Of a stretch of 64,000 bases of DNA, positions 8,289 through 18,283 are shown piece by piece. The stretch lies in assembly GCA_018268395.1 (NCBI GenBank), contig JAFDWQ010000008.1, forward strand, positions 124,001-188,000, in the 5' to 3' direction. Under the pieces are notes generated by a model. That model was given only the letters and a program-made list of their open reading frames with translations. It made no database searches and had not been told where the DNA came from. The position numbers and the translations under genes are program-made. The DNA comes from Armatimonadota bacterium (lineage in GTDB: Bacteria > Armatimonadota > Fimbriimonadia > Fimbriimonadales > Fimbriimonadaceae). Each line of letters starts with the position of its first letter. Positions within the stretch are counted from its first letter, which is position 1.

Positions 8289-8326
8289 CGCCCGATTGTA
8301 CGGCGTCGCGGTGCGAAGGTTCCAGG

Positions 8327-8887
8327 TCAGCCGTTCACGGCGAGATAGCCTTCGTCTTCAGGCAGGTCTGTCCGCTGGGACTGTTCGACAGAGCGCTCGT
8401 CGCACAACTCGTTCTCTTCGTGGCCCGCATGCCCCTTGAGCCAGCGGAACGCGACGTCGTGGGTTTCGCACAAGGCCAGAAGTCGGATCCAGAGATCGAC
8501 GTTGGCGGCCCGTTCGCCGGTCTTGGTGCGCCACCCTTTCGACCGCCAGCGCTTGGCCCAGCCTAGGGAGACGCTGTCCGCCAGGTACTTCGAGTCGGTC
8601 CAGAGCGTGACCTTACAGGGATACCGTAAGGCTTCAAGTCCGGAGATCGCGGCCATCATCTCCATGCGGTTGTTCGTCGTCCGACGAAACCCGCCGACGA
8701 CCTCCTTGCGCTTGTCCCCGTAGACGAGGACGCAACAGTAGCCGCCAGGCCCGGGGTTCCCTTTGCAGGCGCCGTCGGTGTACATGACGACTTCTTTCGG
8801 CGCCGAGGATCCTTCCGTCACAGGGTCCGAGGATACCAGCGGGCCCAGTTCCGACCCTGCCGCGACACTTTTTGTACAATCGGTCAA
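8327..8887 (-). CDS. rnhA: Ribonuclease HI
   Basis: RNase HI cuts the RNA strand of RNA-DNA hybrids. The catalytic acidic residues are all visible: Asp in [14 protein letters not shown], Glu in NNRMEMMAA, Asp in LWTDSKYL and Asp in ENELCDERS. The His of [10 protein letters not shown] is also present. The track start is a TTG that adds about 34 residues of unconserved sequence. GTG 8821 (giving about 17 residues before the core) is an equally good start, so the true 5' end is uncertain. The gene is divergent from an ECF sigma gene. Confidence 0.93.
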   Translation of the reverse strand: MTDCTKSVAAGSELGPLVSSDPVTEGSSAPKEVVMYTDGACKGNPGPGGYCCVLVYGDKRKEVVGGFRRTTNNRMEMMAAISGLEALRYPCKVTLWTDSKYLADSVSLGWAKRWRSKGWRTKTGERAANVDLWIRLLALCETHDVAFRWLKGHAGHEENELCDERSVEQSQRTDLPEDEGYLAVNG

Positions 8888-8930
8888 CCTGGACCTGGTC
8901 TCCCGCCTCTAACTCCTTTGACGGCACGAC

Positions 8931-9464
8931 ATGGACGACCGCGAACTGGCCCGATCCCTCCAAAGAGGGGAACCCCATGCCTTCGAAGCCCTTGTCGAAG
9001 GGCACTATGACGCCCTTTACAGGTTCTTGCGCCACCTCTCCCGTCACCGGGAAACGGCGGAAGACCTGACGCAACAAGCGCTCCTGAAGGCCGTCCGCAA
9101 CATCGGCTCGTTCCGCGGCGAGTCGTCTCTCAAGTCGTGGCTCCACCGCATCGCCTTGCGCGAGTTCACCGGCTGGCGCCGGAAGCGGCGGCTATGGCTC
9201 CCCCTCGACGCCTTGAAGGGCGTACCTGAACCGGCCTATGGCCAGGTCGACGAGGCGGAGTCGTTGCTCGCCCTGCTCCACGGTCTGCCCACCCCGCTCC
9301 GCGAAGCCCTCCTTCTCTTTCACGTCCAAGGACTCTCGGTGGAAGAGATCGCACTCGTGACCGGCGCCCCGGTCGGAACCGTCAAATCCCGCCTGCACCA
9401 CGCCCGCAAGCGTCTGCAGTCGGCCGAAAAGGACATTCAGGAATCGTACTGCTATGAACCATGA
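8931..9464 (+). CDS. ECF-type RNA polymerase sigma factor
   Basis: At 177 residues it has the region 2 signature (RGEPHAFEALVEGHYDALYRF, AEDLTQQALLKAVRNIGSFRGES, SLKSWLHRIALREF) and a region 4 helix-turn-helix (LREALLLFHVQGLSVEEIALVTGAPVGTVKSRLHHARKRL). Region 3 is absent, as in ECF sigmas. It directs RNA polymerase to a small stress regulon. The next gene overlaps its end by 11 bp and encodes a single-pass protein likely to be its regulator. A TACAAT hexamer at 8875-8880 could be a -10 element, without a clear -35. Confidence 0.93.
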   Translation: MDDRELARSLQRGEPHAFEALVEGHYDALYRFLRHLSRHRETAEDLTQQALLKAVRNIGSFRGESSLKSWLHRIALREFTGWRRKRRLWLPLDALKGVPEPAYGQVDEAESLLALLHGLPTPLREALLLFHVQGLSVEEIALVTGAPVGTVKSRLHHARKRLQSAEKDIQESYCYEP

Positions 9465-10656
9465 ACACGATATCGACAGAGGGTTCGCCGCCCTTCGGGA
9501 CGAACGACCGGAACCGGAATCGGCCCTGAAAGCGCTCAAGAAGCTGAGGAGCCCGGCACCCCGTAGGAACTGGACGGTGGTCGGCGTACCGATCGCGGTC
9601 GTCGCGGCGGGCGCCCTGTTCCTGGCCGTTCCCAGGACCTCGGCCGCGAACGAACTGAAGAGCGTCCTTCAAGCGCTCAGACAGGCCAAAGTCTGGATGG
9701 CGACGGTCTACGTGCTCGACCCTTCGGGCCGGGAGGTCGTGAGTCAACGGATCGCCTCGGACGGCCGTGTGCACAAGAAAGTCCTGAACCGGAGCGCACC
9801 CGGCATGGACGCCCGCTCTGAGACGGCGTTCTTCACCGTCGGAAACCGACGGTTCAACGTGTTCGACGACTGCACCTTGATCGACAAAAAGGGCCCGAGC
9901 ATGGAGGCCGCGCCGGAGCAAATCGTCGAAGACATGCTCACGGCGGGTCTGGTCAAGGACGTCCGAGTCGAACGTTCGGTCATCGACCGAGGAGCAAGAT
10001 TGGACAAGTACACGATGACTTGGGACCAGGTCGCGACGGGAGGCCGGCACGGCACGATCGCGATCTTCACCGAGCCCGGCACGAAACGGCCCGTCCGAAT
10101 GGTCGGACTCTCCGGGAATTCGGTCGGGTTCCATTCCGAATGGATCTACGACAAGGTCCCGGCCGAGATGCTGGACGCGACCGTGCCGAGCGACCGACCG
10201 TGCTACGACCTGACCGCTCAACGCGAAGACTTCTCCGCGAAAATGAAGTCGACGGAGCTCCGTCCAGGTGAAGTCAAGGTCGTCGGAGCGTGGTCGGACC
10301 GGGACGGCTACTTGCTCGTCATGACGTGCGGCGACGCAGGCAAGCCGGTCCTTCCTTCGGAGCCGAACATTCCTTGGAACAGGGCGTCTTCCGGTGGGAC
10401 GTGGAACTCGCCTACGATGGCGTTCGGGAAGCCGACCGTGGCCCACGTGCGCAAGGTCTCCGGACGTCTTCCGGACCGGATCAAGATCGATCTCCAGGTC
10501 TGGACCGACCCGGTCGGAGGACACTCCCGCGTCATTCCGGTCGACATCGAACCGGTCAAAACCTTTAGCGTCATCGCCTTGTTCACTCCTCTGAACGTCC
10601 CGTTCTTCGAAACGGCCGATTCCACGACGGAAAGCCCGACCCTGCCGGCCCGGTAG
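9454..10656 (+). CDS. Single-pass membrane protein, probable regulator of the adjacent ECF sigma factor
   Basis: A short cytoplasmic N-terminus of about 45 residues (MNHEHDIDRGFAALRDERPE) precedes one transmembrane helix near residues 45-62 (VVGVPIAVVAAGALFLAV) and an extracytoplasmic domain of about 330 residues. The arrangement and the 11-bp overlap with the sigma gene match anti-sigma factors, but no zinc-binding ZAS motif (HxxxCxxC) is present in the N-terminus. The outer domain has beta-rich segments (MATVYVLDPSGREVVSQRI, YTMTWDQVATGG) that recall LolA/RseB-like folds. Signal sensing is therefore likely outside the cell membrane (inference). Confidence 0.65.
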   Translation: MNHEHDIDRGFAALRDERPEPESALKALKKLRSPAPRRNWTVVGVPIAVVAAGALFLAVPRTSAANELKSVLQALRQAKVWMATVYVLDPSGREVVSQRIASDGRVHKKVLNRSAPGMDARSETAFFTVGNRRFNVFDDCTLIDKKGPSMEAAPEQIVEDMLTAGLVKDVRVERSVIDRGARLDKYTMTWDQVATGGRHGTIAIFTEPGTKRPVRMVGLSGNSVGFHSEWIYDKVPAEMLDATVPSDRPCYDLTAQREDFSAKMKSTELRPGEVKVVGAWSDRDGYLLVMTCGDAGKPVLPSEPNIPWNRASSGGTWNSPTMAFGKPTVAHVRKVSGRLPDRIKIDLQVWTDPVGGHSRVIPVDIEPVKTFSVIALFTPLNVPFFETADSTTESPTLPAR

Positions 10657-10675
10657 TCGGATCGGCCCAAGCGCC

Positions 10676-10713
10676 GCTCGCCGCTGTTCCCGACGGCGGC
10701 GAGCTCTTGTGTC
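10676..10713 (+). terminator. Probable intrinsic terminator after the sigma/regulator pair
   Basis: GCTCGCCG at 10676-10683 pairs perfectly with CGGCGAGC at 10697-10704 and is followed by TCTTGTGT. The T-tract is imperfect, so moderate confidence. Confidence 0.45.
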
Positions 10714-10812
10714 CGACCTCAACGGTCGCGTGTTCGGGCAGCGTCGTACCTTCGGCGTCCCTGTCCAAAGTCAGTGTGGACGACTCCCTCCCGCATGAGA
10801 CCATGGCCATCG

Positions 10813-12321
10813 ATGGACCACACGAGACCGGCTGCGCTCGCAGCCATGAGCCTCCTTGCAGCCGGAACCGCTTACGCCGACAAAGTCCCTGGCCAAGTCC
10901 ACTTGGACAAGGTCTTCGGCCCAGGCTCTTATAACGTCACGAGGATCGATCGGGACGACCTCGGATACACGCACGTCCGAGCCGAGCAGTCCTATCGCGG
11001 ACTACCCGTCTACGGCGGTGAGGCGATCGTGCACTTGAAGTCGGACGGCAGCCTGCACTATGTCACCGATGGTTCGATCCGGCCGAAACTCGCCCTCAAG
11101 CGGCCCCAGATGTCGACCTTCCGGCTCGAAGCCCTCGCAAGGGCCGACGTCGTGCTCGAGTCCGGATTCGTGCCCGTAGACGTTTTCTCTAGTCGGCGCA
11201 TGATCGTGCGGCACCTGGGCCACGATCGCGTCGCCCAGGTCGTCGAGTTCAAGGGTGTCGTCGCCAATGGGACGCGGACGGCGCCGGTCGTCTTCGTGGA
11301 CGCCGAGACCGGGAGGGTCTTCGCCCATGGTGACGCCATCAAGCACGCTTCCGGAGCCTCGTTCTACGAAGGGACGGTCACCCTTCCTCAAGCTCTGGTC
11401 TACAACGGCACCACCTACCTTGAGAACACCGTCTACAAGTTCGGCGTCTTCGACGGCCTTTACCAGGAGTTCGGCGGGGCGCGCTTCTTCTCGCCGACAG
11501 GGTCGTTCACGACCCAGAACCAGCGGTCCGGCGTCGACCTCTATCTCAATGCTTTCCGCACCGTCCTCTACTTCCTCAGCGCCCATGGTTACTTCATCGT
11601 GGACGGGAGCGGGGGCCCGGGCGCCTACTTCGCCATCAATGGCACGAAGGTCAACACGTTGAGGGCACACGACGTCGTGGCCGTCAACGCCTTTTGGGAT
11701 CCACAGCTGAACCTGGCGACTTTCGGCGACGGCGACATGCCGACGTACGGACCGTTCACCTGCCTCGATGTCGTCGCGCATGAATTGACCCACGGAGTCA
11801 TCCACGCCACATCGAACTTGGGGTCGCTCGACCAGACACAAGCCCTGGAGGAGTCGATCGCGGACGTCTTCGGAGCGATGACGGAGTTGTCCGTCTTCGG
11901 TGACAGTCCGGCCGTCTGGCTCGTCGGGGAGAAGGTCGTCACACCTTACTACCTCGGTGGCGCCCTGCGGAGCTTTGACGATCCCGAGTCGCTCGGCGGC
12001 ATCGACCATTACAGCGAGTGGACGCTTTCGACCGAGCCGCACGACGGAGCCGGCATCGGCAACAAAGCCTTCGCCATGGTCGCCCACGGCGGCGCGGTCC
12101 CTAACGAGCCGGGTCAAACGGTCACGGGAGGGATCGGTACCCGCAAAGCCGAGCTCATTTGGTTCCGGGCCGTCCGATATGGCCTGACCTTGAGCGGTCG
12201 CTTTCCGGACATGCGACGAGAGACGACTCAAGCCGCGATCGACCTTTACGGTCGAGGCAGCACCGAGGCGAAATGGGTCAAGAAGGTCTGGGACGAGTAT
12301 CTCGGAGTGCCGTATCTTTGA
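10813..12321 (+). CDS. M4-family (thermolysin-like) zinc metallopeptidase
   Basis: The 502-residue secreted pre-proenzyme begins with a signal peptide (AALAAMSLLAAGTAYA), continues with an FTP propeptide (YTHVRAEQSYRGLPVYGGEAIVHL) and a PepSY-like region, and ends with a complete M4 catalytic domain. The zinc and catalytic residues are in HELTH (about residue 323) and the third ligand glutamate in ALEESIADVFG. The C-terminal active-site region (AMVAHGG, LIWFRAVRYGLT) is also present. It should degrade extracellular proteins. I start at ATG 10813, which gives a good signal peptide; ATG 10795 and GTG 10774 are also in frame. There is no sign of truncation. Confidence 0.9.
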   Translation: MDHTRPAALAAMSLLAAGTAYADKVPGQVHLDKVFGPGSYNVTRIDRDDLGYTHVRAEQSYRGLPVYGGEAIVHLKSDGSLHYVTDGSIRPKLALKRPQMSTFRLEALARADVVLESGFVPVDVFSSRRMIVRHLGHDRVAQVVEFKGVVANGTRTAPVVFVDAETGRVFAHGDAIKHASGASFYEGTVTLPQALVYNGTTYLENTVYKFGVFDGLYQEFGGARFFSPTGSFTTQNQRSGVDLYLNAFRTVLYFLSAHGYFIVDGSGGPGAYFAINGTKVNTLRAHDVVAVNAFWDPQLNLATFGDGDMPTYGPFTCLDVVAHELTHGVIHATSNLGSLDQTQALEESIADVFGAMTELSVFGDSPAVWLVGEKVVTPYYLGGALRSFDDPESLGGIDHYSEWTLSTEPHDGAGIGNKAFAMVAHGGAVPNEPGQTVTGGIGTRKAELIWFRAVRYGLTLSGRFPDMRRETTQAAIDLYGRGSTEAKWVKKVWDEYLGVPYL

Positions 12322-12370
12322 CCGGCGGCGCCCTAAGAGTCGGTCGGCCTTGTGCCAGAATCTAAGTTAA

Positions 12371-12434
12371 GACTGAGGAGCGTTGCAATCCCGGAAACGG
12401 GACCAGGCTCAGTCTGAAAGTTCAACGGCGCTCG
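12371..12434 (+). promoter_or_regulatory. S-adenosylhomocysteine (SAH) riboswitch
   Basis: The leader of ahcY has the SAH riboswitch layout. P1 pairs GACTGAG (12371-12377) with CTCAGTC (12408-12414). The conserved segment GGAGCGTTGC follows the 5' arm. P2 is UCCCG-GAAA-CGGGA, and the ACCAGGCTC segment closes the core. GAGCGTTG can form the family's pseudoknot with CAACGGCGCTC at 12423-12433. In known examples SAH binding turns expression on. Confidence 0.88.
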
Positions 12435-12469
12435 TCCCGATCCTTCGGGGCGAGCGCTCTTGTCTTTTT
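12428..12469 (+). terminator. Riboswitch-controlled intrinsic terminator
   Basis: A 13-bp perfect stem (12428-12440 with 12445-12457, one G-U pair, loop TCCT) is followed by TCTTGTCTTTTT. Its 5' arm shares bases with the 3' strand of the SAH riboswitch pseudoknot, so the two structures exclude each other. SAH binding would prevent termination and allow ahcY transcription. Confidence 0.85.
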
Positions 12470-12506
12470 GGTGAACCGCGCCCGACGACCGGAACTTGAA
12501 ACGACC

Positions 12507-13919
<1,413 letters not shown>

Positions 13920-13920
13920 A

Positions 13921-13956
13921 AAAACGGGGGCAGGGCCGATCAAGATCCCTGCCCCC
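13921..13956 (-). terminator. Terminator for the minus-strand chimeric locus, possibly bidirectional
   Basis: A 10-bp stem (GGGGGCAGGG at 13926-13935 with CCCTGCCCCC at 13947-13956) is followed on the minus strand by GTTTTT. On the plus strand the T-run is missing, so it serves the minus-strand gene best. It lies directly after ahcY and probably also blocks read-through there. Confidence 0.75.
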
Positions 13957-13964
13957 TATGTCCG

Positions 13965-14692
13965 TCAGGGCCTCGACTTCGATCCCACCGGTTCCGGGTG
14001 GATCAGTTTGCCGCGAAGAGTGGCCGGTTTCTCCGATACGACTTGAAGCGGGTTCGCTTTGGCGTAGGCGTCTTTCCGGACGCCTGTGACCATCCAGCAG
14101 ACTTCCATACCTGGGGCGCTCGTCCGGATCTGGAAGCGCCCGTTCTGGATCTTGCGGGAGACCTTAGCCATCACGAATCCCTCCCCTTCTTCGTCCACCA
14201 CCGTGAGCTGGTATCGGAAATTCTCGTTCAACGCCATGAACCAGTCCGGTAGGGTGACGGTCGCGACCCCCTTGGCGTCTGTGCGGACCGTCCCGTCGTA
14301 CATGTTCTTCATCTCGTCGCTCTCGACGCACGAGTGGGAGAGGAAGGAGTTGTAGGGATCGAGCGGATTGTCGATCTTAAAGTTCTTGGCGCCGGCAGTG
14401 AACGTGTTGTTGACGTGGACGTTGTCCCAGAAGAGCAGATCGCTCGTTCCCGGGATGTCGATCGCCCGACCGCAGATGCCATGTTCCTTCGGGATTCCTG
14501 TAGCGAGCACTCGGGCCAAAGTTCCAAGGACAAGTCGGAACGGCGACGCCGATGCCCGGGTGCCACGGTCAAGCACGTCAAGAGGGCGGGAAGCTTCTTC
14601 CCGGTCACACGGACGACCTGGCCGCCCGGACCCTCCACGACCGCCGGGCCGAGGATCTTGATCACCACCCCTTGCTCCACGTCCCCGATCAT
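13965..14692 (-). pseudogene. Chimeric, frame-disrupted gene: SARP-like DNA-binding domain joined to a surface-protein C-terminus
   Basis: The 5' part (from 14692, or GTG 14719) encodes a winged-helix start like SARP/BTAD regulators: IKILGPAVVE, GKKLPALLTCLTVAPGH, DLSLELWP, then SRRNMASAV. After about 14480 that frame becomes meaningless. In another frame a sequence related to the conserved C-terminus of the neighbouring surface protein begins (KNFKIDNPLDP, YDGTVRTDAKGVATVTLPDWF, RYQLTVVDEEGEGF, VTGVRKDAYAKANP). The 3' frame is open to 13965. The locus therefore looks like two fused pieces with a frame change between them. A sequencing error at the junction could make it one unusual protein. 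Confidence 0.6.
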
Positions 14693-14797
14693 GATATCAG
14701 GGAATCCTAGACTTGGCACCTCGTGAACGCACGACCGTGTCCGAAGACACGAGGGACGCCATGACGGCGTCCCATCGCTCGGCGGGGCCGTCCTCTC

Positions 14798-16426
14798 CTA
14801 GGGCCCCTGACGGACGCTTTGCCTCGTCGCGATCGGTGCCGGAACCGGCGCCAAGGACTTCTCGAGTGGCTGCCCATAAAGGCCGGGCATCAGATATCTG
14901 CCCCGGTCCAAGCCTGTCTTTTCGACTTCCACCGGTGCCCCGAATTTCCGGACGTACGCGTCGTTCCGTCGCGCTTCCACACGCCAGTCGACTTCGACCG
15001 CCGGCCGGCTCGACCGGATCGTGAACGTCCCGTTCTGCGGCCTACGCACGAGCTTGACGAGCACGAATTCCTCGCCACCGTCGACAACGGTCAACTGCAC
15101 GGTCGGATCGGCATTGATCGCGTCGAAGTACTTCGGAAGGTCGACCGTCGCGAAACCCCTCGCGTCCGTGCGGACGGTCCCTCGGTACGAGTTCAGCGGT
15201 TCTGGACTTTCCGTGCAATAGTGGAGCAGGACAGCGTTGGCCGGATCGAGAGGATGGTCGATCAGAAAGCTCTTCGTCCCGGTCGCCACCACGCGGCCGA
15301 TCCCCATAAAAGCGTTTCCGCTGCCGTCCGTCGAGAATTGGCCCATGATCGCGCCGGGAAACCAGGTTTCGCCTTCGTCGATGTATCCGTAAACCCCTGT
15401 GGACTTTCCGATGCCACGGCCCATGACCCCATAGCTCGTCCCCTCGCCTAAGACCCCGGTCCCATACTGCGCGTCCGACCGACCGAGCACGCCCGCGCTG
15501 GTCGTCCCCGTCGTCGCACTGAACGGTGCATATCCGAAGATGCCCGCACCGTGCGTGCTGTCGCTTTGACCGAGCACGCCGTATGCGGTCCCGCTCGTCG
15601 CACTGGCATAGCCCGTCACGCCCCTTCCGTTTACGGTGCTTGCACTCTGACCCCAGACGCCGGACGAGTAGGCCGCAACGGGGTCCGTGGTCTCGCCCCA
15701 CAGGCCATAGCCGGAAACGGCCGAACCGTAGACCCCGATTCCTTGTCCGCCCGTCGTCGACGACGAATGCCCGCGTAACGCCCAGCCTGGACCGTCGGCA
15801 CCGTTGGTCACTTCGAACACCCCGGCACCTGGGACGGCCGAAGATCCGGCATAAGGCAAGGCGAACCCGCCGGGGTTTTGCCAGGTCGCGTTGCCGAAAT
15901 CGTCAGACGTCAAGACCTTGCCAGAGCCAGCTCCTGCCGGCACGAGGAGGCCGCCCAACGTGGCCGTCCCGTTGACGTCCAGGGTCGACGTCGGAGCCGT
16001 CGTCCCGATCCCGATGTATCCGCTCGTGTCGACGGTCAGCCGGGCCGGACCGTTTGCTGCAAAGAAAAAGAAGGGGTGGGGGCTCCGCGTCCCGAGCCAG
16101 CCTCCCGTCCCGTCGGCATAGGTGCCGAGTTCCGTCCCGCCGCTTCTGTGGACGATGCCATAGCCTGCGGCTTCCACTGTAAGGGGGTCCGTGACCGACT
16201 GCGTCCCGATGCCGACCGACGTTCCAAAGATCCCCGTTCCGGAGATGCTGGAGTGCCCTGTCTGAGCCGTTCCCGGCGACTCCGTCTGGATCCGGACAAA
16301 GGCAGGAAGGCTTCCTTGGACCTGCCCTGAAACCGGGCGCGATACGAGGACGGTCATGGCTGCGAGCAAACCTAACGCGGACAGTCCGGCGACGAGCGAA
16401 GTCCTTTGCCGTCTCATGAGCGACAT
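14798..16426 (-). CDS. Secreted Gly/Ser/Thr-rich surface protein
   Basis: The 542-residue product begins with a basic N-terminus and hydrophobic signal (SLVAGLSALGLLAAMTVLVS). Residues about 110-145 contain YIGIGTTAPTSTLDVNGTATLG, a motif common in tail-fibre-like and T5SS-type passenger regions. Many imperfect repeats follow, such as GVYGSAVSGYGLWGE, GVTGYASATSGTAYGVLGQSDSTHGAGIFGY and similar. The last about 130 residues form a conserved unit (FLIDHPLDPANAVLLHYC, YRGTVRTDARGFATVDLPKYF) seen across many bacterial surface proteins. Together this suggests an extracellular adhesin or structural protein. I use ATG 16426; earlier frame is unlikely because it runs under a divergent AraC gene. Confidence 0.75.
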   Translation of the reverse strand: MSLMRRQRTSLVAGLSALGLLAAMTVLVSRPVSGQVQGSLPAFVRIQTESPGTAQTGHSSISGTGIFGTSVGIGTQSVTDPLTVEAAGYGIVHRSGGTELGTYADGTGGWLGTRSPHPFFFFAANGPARLTVDTSGYIGIGTTAPTSTLDVNGTATLGGLLVPAGAGSGKVLTSDDFGNATWQNPGGFALPYAGSSAVPGAGVFEVTNGADGPGWALRGHSSSTTGGQGIGVYGSAVSGYGLWGETTDPVAAYSSGVWGQSASTVNGRGVTGYASATSGTAYGVLGQSDSTHGAGIFGYAPFSATTGTTSAGVLGRSDAQYGTGVLGEGTSYGVMGRGIGKSTGVYGYIDEGETWFPGAIMGQFSTDGSGNAFMGIGRVVATGTKSFLIDHPLDPANAVLLHYCTESPEPLNSYRGTVRTDARGFATVDLPKYFDAINADPTVQLTVVDGGEEFVLVKLVRRPQNGTFTIRSSRPAVEVDWRVEARRNDAYVRKFGAPVEVEKTGLDRGRYLMPGLYGQPLEKSLAPVPAPIATRQSVRQGP

Positions 16427-16498
16427 TCTAACGAGACAAACCCGTTCATAATTAAAGGATTCCGGCCAAGAGTCAAGGATTCCGGACAGAGAACTCCG

Positions 16499-17266
16499 AT
16501 GCAACGGACACGACTTGCCGACCTGTACAGCCCTCCGAGCCCATTGTTCCTCCATTGGGACACGTTCCTCGCCCCTGAGCAAGAGGAGTGGATCCAACCG
16601 CCCGACTTCTGGACGATGATCGTGTACATGCACAGCGGAGTCGCCCACATCGACGTCCACCCGTTCGCCTACGAGAGCGGAGACTGCCTGGTGTTCCCGC
16701 CGCAGTGTCGCGCCGGGCATTCCGTCATCGGTGAAGACCACCCGCATTACAGAATCCAGTTCGGCCTCAAAGGTGGGGGCGAGCGGCGGGCCGTTCCTCT
16801 CCGCAGTAGGCTCGACGGCGTGTTGACGGACGGCCTCGCCAGAGCCTACGGCTCCTTGTCCAACGTGGACCGTCATCCGCAGGCGTTCGTCTGGTACCTG
16901 CTTTGGCACATCAGCCTACCGGAGGCCGCTTACCGGAGCCGGACGGAACTTTACGAGGCAGAAGAATGGATCGCGGCACACCTTTCTGATCCTTTCCAGG
17001 TGAAGGACTTGGCCGAAGCCGTCGGCGTTTCCGAGCGGACCTTGCAGCGGCTGTTCCGGTCCGAGCACCAGTCCAGCGTCGCGCAGTTCGTCCGCGACCG
17101 TCGGGTCCGGGAGGCCGTCCGGCTGTTGACGCAGACGCGCCTGCCGGTGAAACAGGTCGGTGCCAGGGTCGGGATCCCGAACTCGCAAGGCTTCTACGGG
17201 TTCCTACGGGACGCTATCGGGATCGGGCCGACCGAAGTCCGGATCAGGACCGGAAGCAGGCCATAA
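16499..17266 (+). CDS. AraC-family transcriptional regulator
   Basis: The 255-residue protein has an N-terminal cupin-like sensor (WTMIVYMHSGVAHIDVHPF, ESGDCLVFPPQCRAGH) and a C-terminal AraC pair of helix-turn-helix motifs. The first spans FQVKDLAEAVGVSERTLQRLFRSEHQ and the second LPVKQVGARVGIPNSQGFYGFLRDAIGIGPTEVR. This is the architecture of sugar- or metabolite-responsive activators. The start ATG 16499 fits a leader of 72 bp shared with the divergent surface-protein gene, which may be a target (inference only). Confidence 0.88.
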   Translation: MQRTRLADLYSPPSPLFLHWDTFLAPEQEEWIQPPDFWTMIVYMHSGVAHIDVHPFAYESGDCLVFPPQCRAGHSVIGEDHPHYRIQFGLKGGGERRAVPLRSRLDGVLTDGLARAYGSLSNVDRHPQAFVWYLLWHISLPEAAYRSRTELYEAEEWIAAHLSDPFQVKDLAEAVGVSERTLQRLFRSEHQSSVAQFVRDRRVREAVRLLTQTRLPVKQVGARVGIPNSQGFYGFLRDAIGIGPTEVRIRTGSRP

Positions 17267-17290
17267 GCGGGATCCCTGCGAGCGAGCGCG

Positions 17291-18283
17291 TCACCAACGG
17301 TCGTCGCGGACAGCCAGGTCATAGACCGAACCGGGCCGGAACTGCCCCTGGAGGAACCCGATCGCGGACTCCTGTTCCGGGCTTCCGGACCGGGACCGGC
17401 AGGCGTCTTCCGTAAACGAGACGACGTCTTCGAGGGCGCGGCAATAACGGAAATACGTCAACGCCTGCACGTCCGGGACGACTTCCCCGTAGCCTTCGAG
17501 AAACGCGGCCCCACACTCCGGGTCGTGCCCCATGATGCCGCCATCGAGGAAGAACACGAGGTCGCACTCTCGCGGGGCGAGCCTAGCCCCGTCCCAATCG
17601 ACGGTCCAGACCGATCCGCTGTCGTCCACGAGGACGTTGCCGACATGGGCGTCGCCGTGACAAGGGACAAGCTCCCAGCCGCGCTGTCGGCACATCCGAC
17701 CGACCGCTTCTGTCCGCTCGATGAGCCGGACGACGTCGGCGCGGTGGGCATCGAGCACGGTTTGGGCGGGCCCGGACCGGCCGTTCTCGAACGCGTCCCA
17801 AAAGCGGTCGACGCCTGGGACGCGCCAGGTCTCCGTCGGGAGCGAAGCAGCGACGTCGGGCGGCACCTGGCAAGAATGGACGCAGCGGAAGAGCGTGCCC
17901 AAGGTCTTCCAATGCCCCGTCGCGAGCGGCTTTTCAAAGCCGTTCTTGCCGTTCAGGAATGGAAAGAGAAGGAACGTGGAACCACCTCGTCGGTAGAGCG
18001 GCCCACCCGCACGGGTCGCCAGCGGCGCCACGACGCCCGGCACGCCTTGTCTCGCCAGTTCGAACGTCAACGCAGCACCCGCCGCGACCGACGGCGACTG
18101 TTTCAGGAAACAGCGGCCCCCATCGAAGGTCTGCACCTCGAGGTTGACGGCGGTCGTGTCCAGCCCGGCCGGCCCCGGTCGGACGTCCGAAACGGCGAGG
18201 CCGTATCCGTCCGCCAGGACCGAAGTCACGAGCGTTTCGAGATCTGTGCTCACACGAGCGTCCTCAAGGCCCTGTGGCGTCAC
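17291..18283 (-). CDS. Aminoglycoside phosphotransferase (APH)-like kinase
   Basis: The APH/choline-kinase-like fold is marked by the Brenner motif in LVPCHGDAHVGNVLVDD (catalytic Asp) and the metal-binding VDWDGARLAPRECDLVFF. An N-terminal lobe around FDGGRCFLKQSPS carries the nucleotide-binding Lys. The 330-residue length is normal for the family, whose members phosphorylate small molecules; the substrate here is unknown. The start GTG 18283 overlaps the DinB stop as GTGA, so the two are translationally coupled; GTG 18253 is an alternative. Confidence 0.85.
   Translation of the reverse strand: MTPQGLEDARVSTDLETLVTSVLADGYGLAVSDVRPGPAGLDTTAVNLEVQTFDGGRCFLKQSPSVAAGAALTFELARQGVPGVVAPLATRAGGPLYRRGGSTFLLFPFLNGKNGFEKPLATGHWKTLGTLFRCVHSCQVPPDVAASLPTETWRVPGVDRFWDAFENGRSGPAQTVLDAHRADVVRLIERTEAVGRMCRQRGWELVPCHGDAHVGNVLVDDSGSVWTVDWDGARLAPRECDLVFFLDGGIMGHDPECGAAFLEGYGEVVPDVQALTYFRYCRALEDVVSFTEDACRSRSGSPEQESAIGFLQGQFRPGSVYDLAVRDDRW

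Noticed and set aside
14798-16909. The long version of the surface-protein gene starting at 16909
   Set aside because: Its first 160 residues run under the AraC gene on the other strand, while ATG 16426 starts a proper signal peptide.
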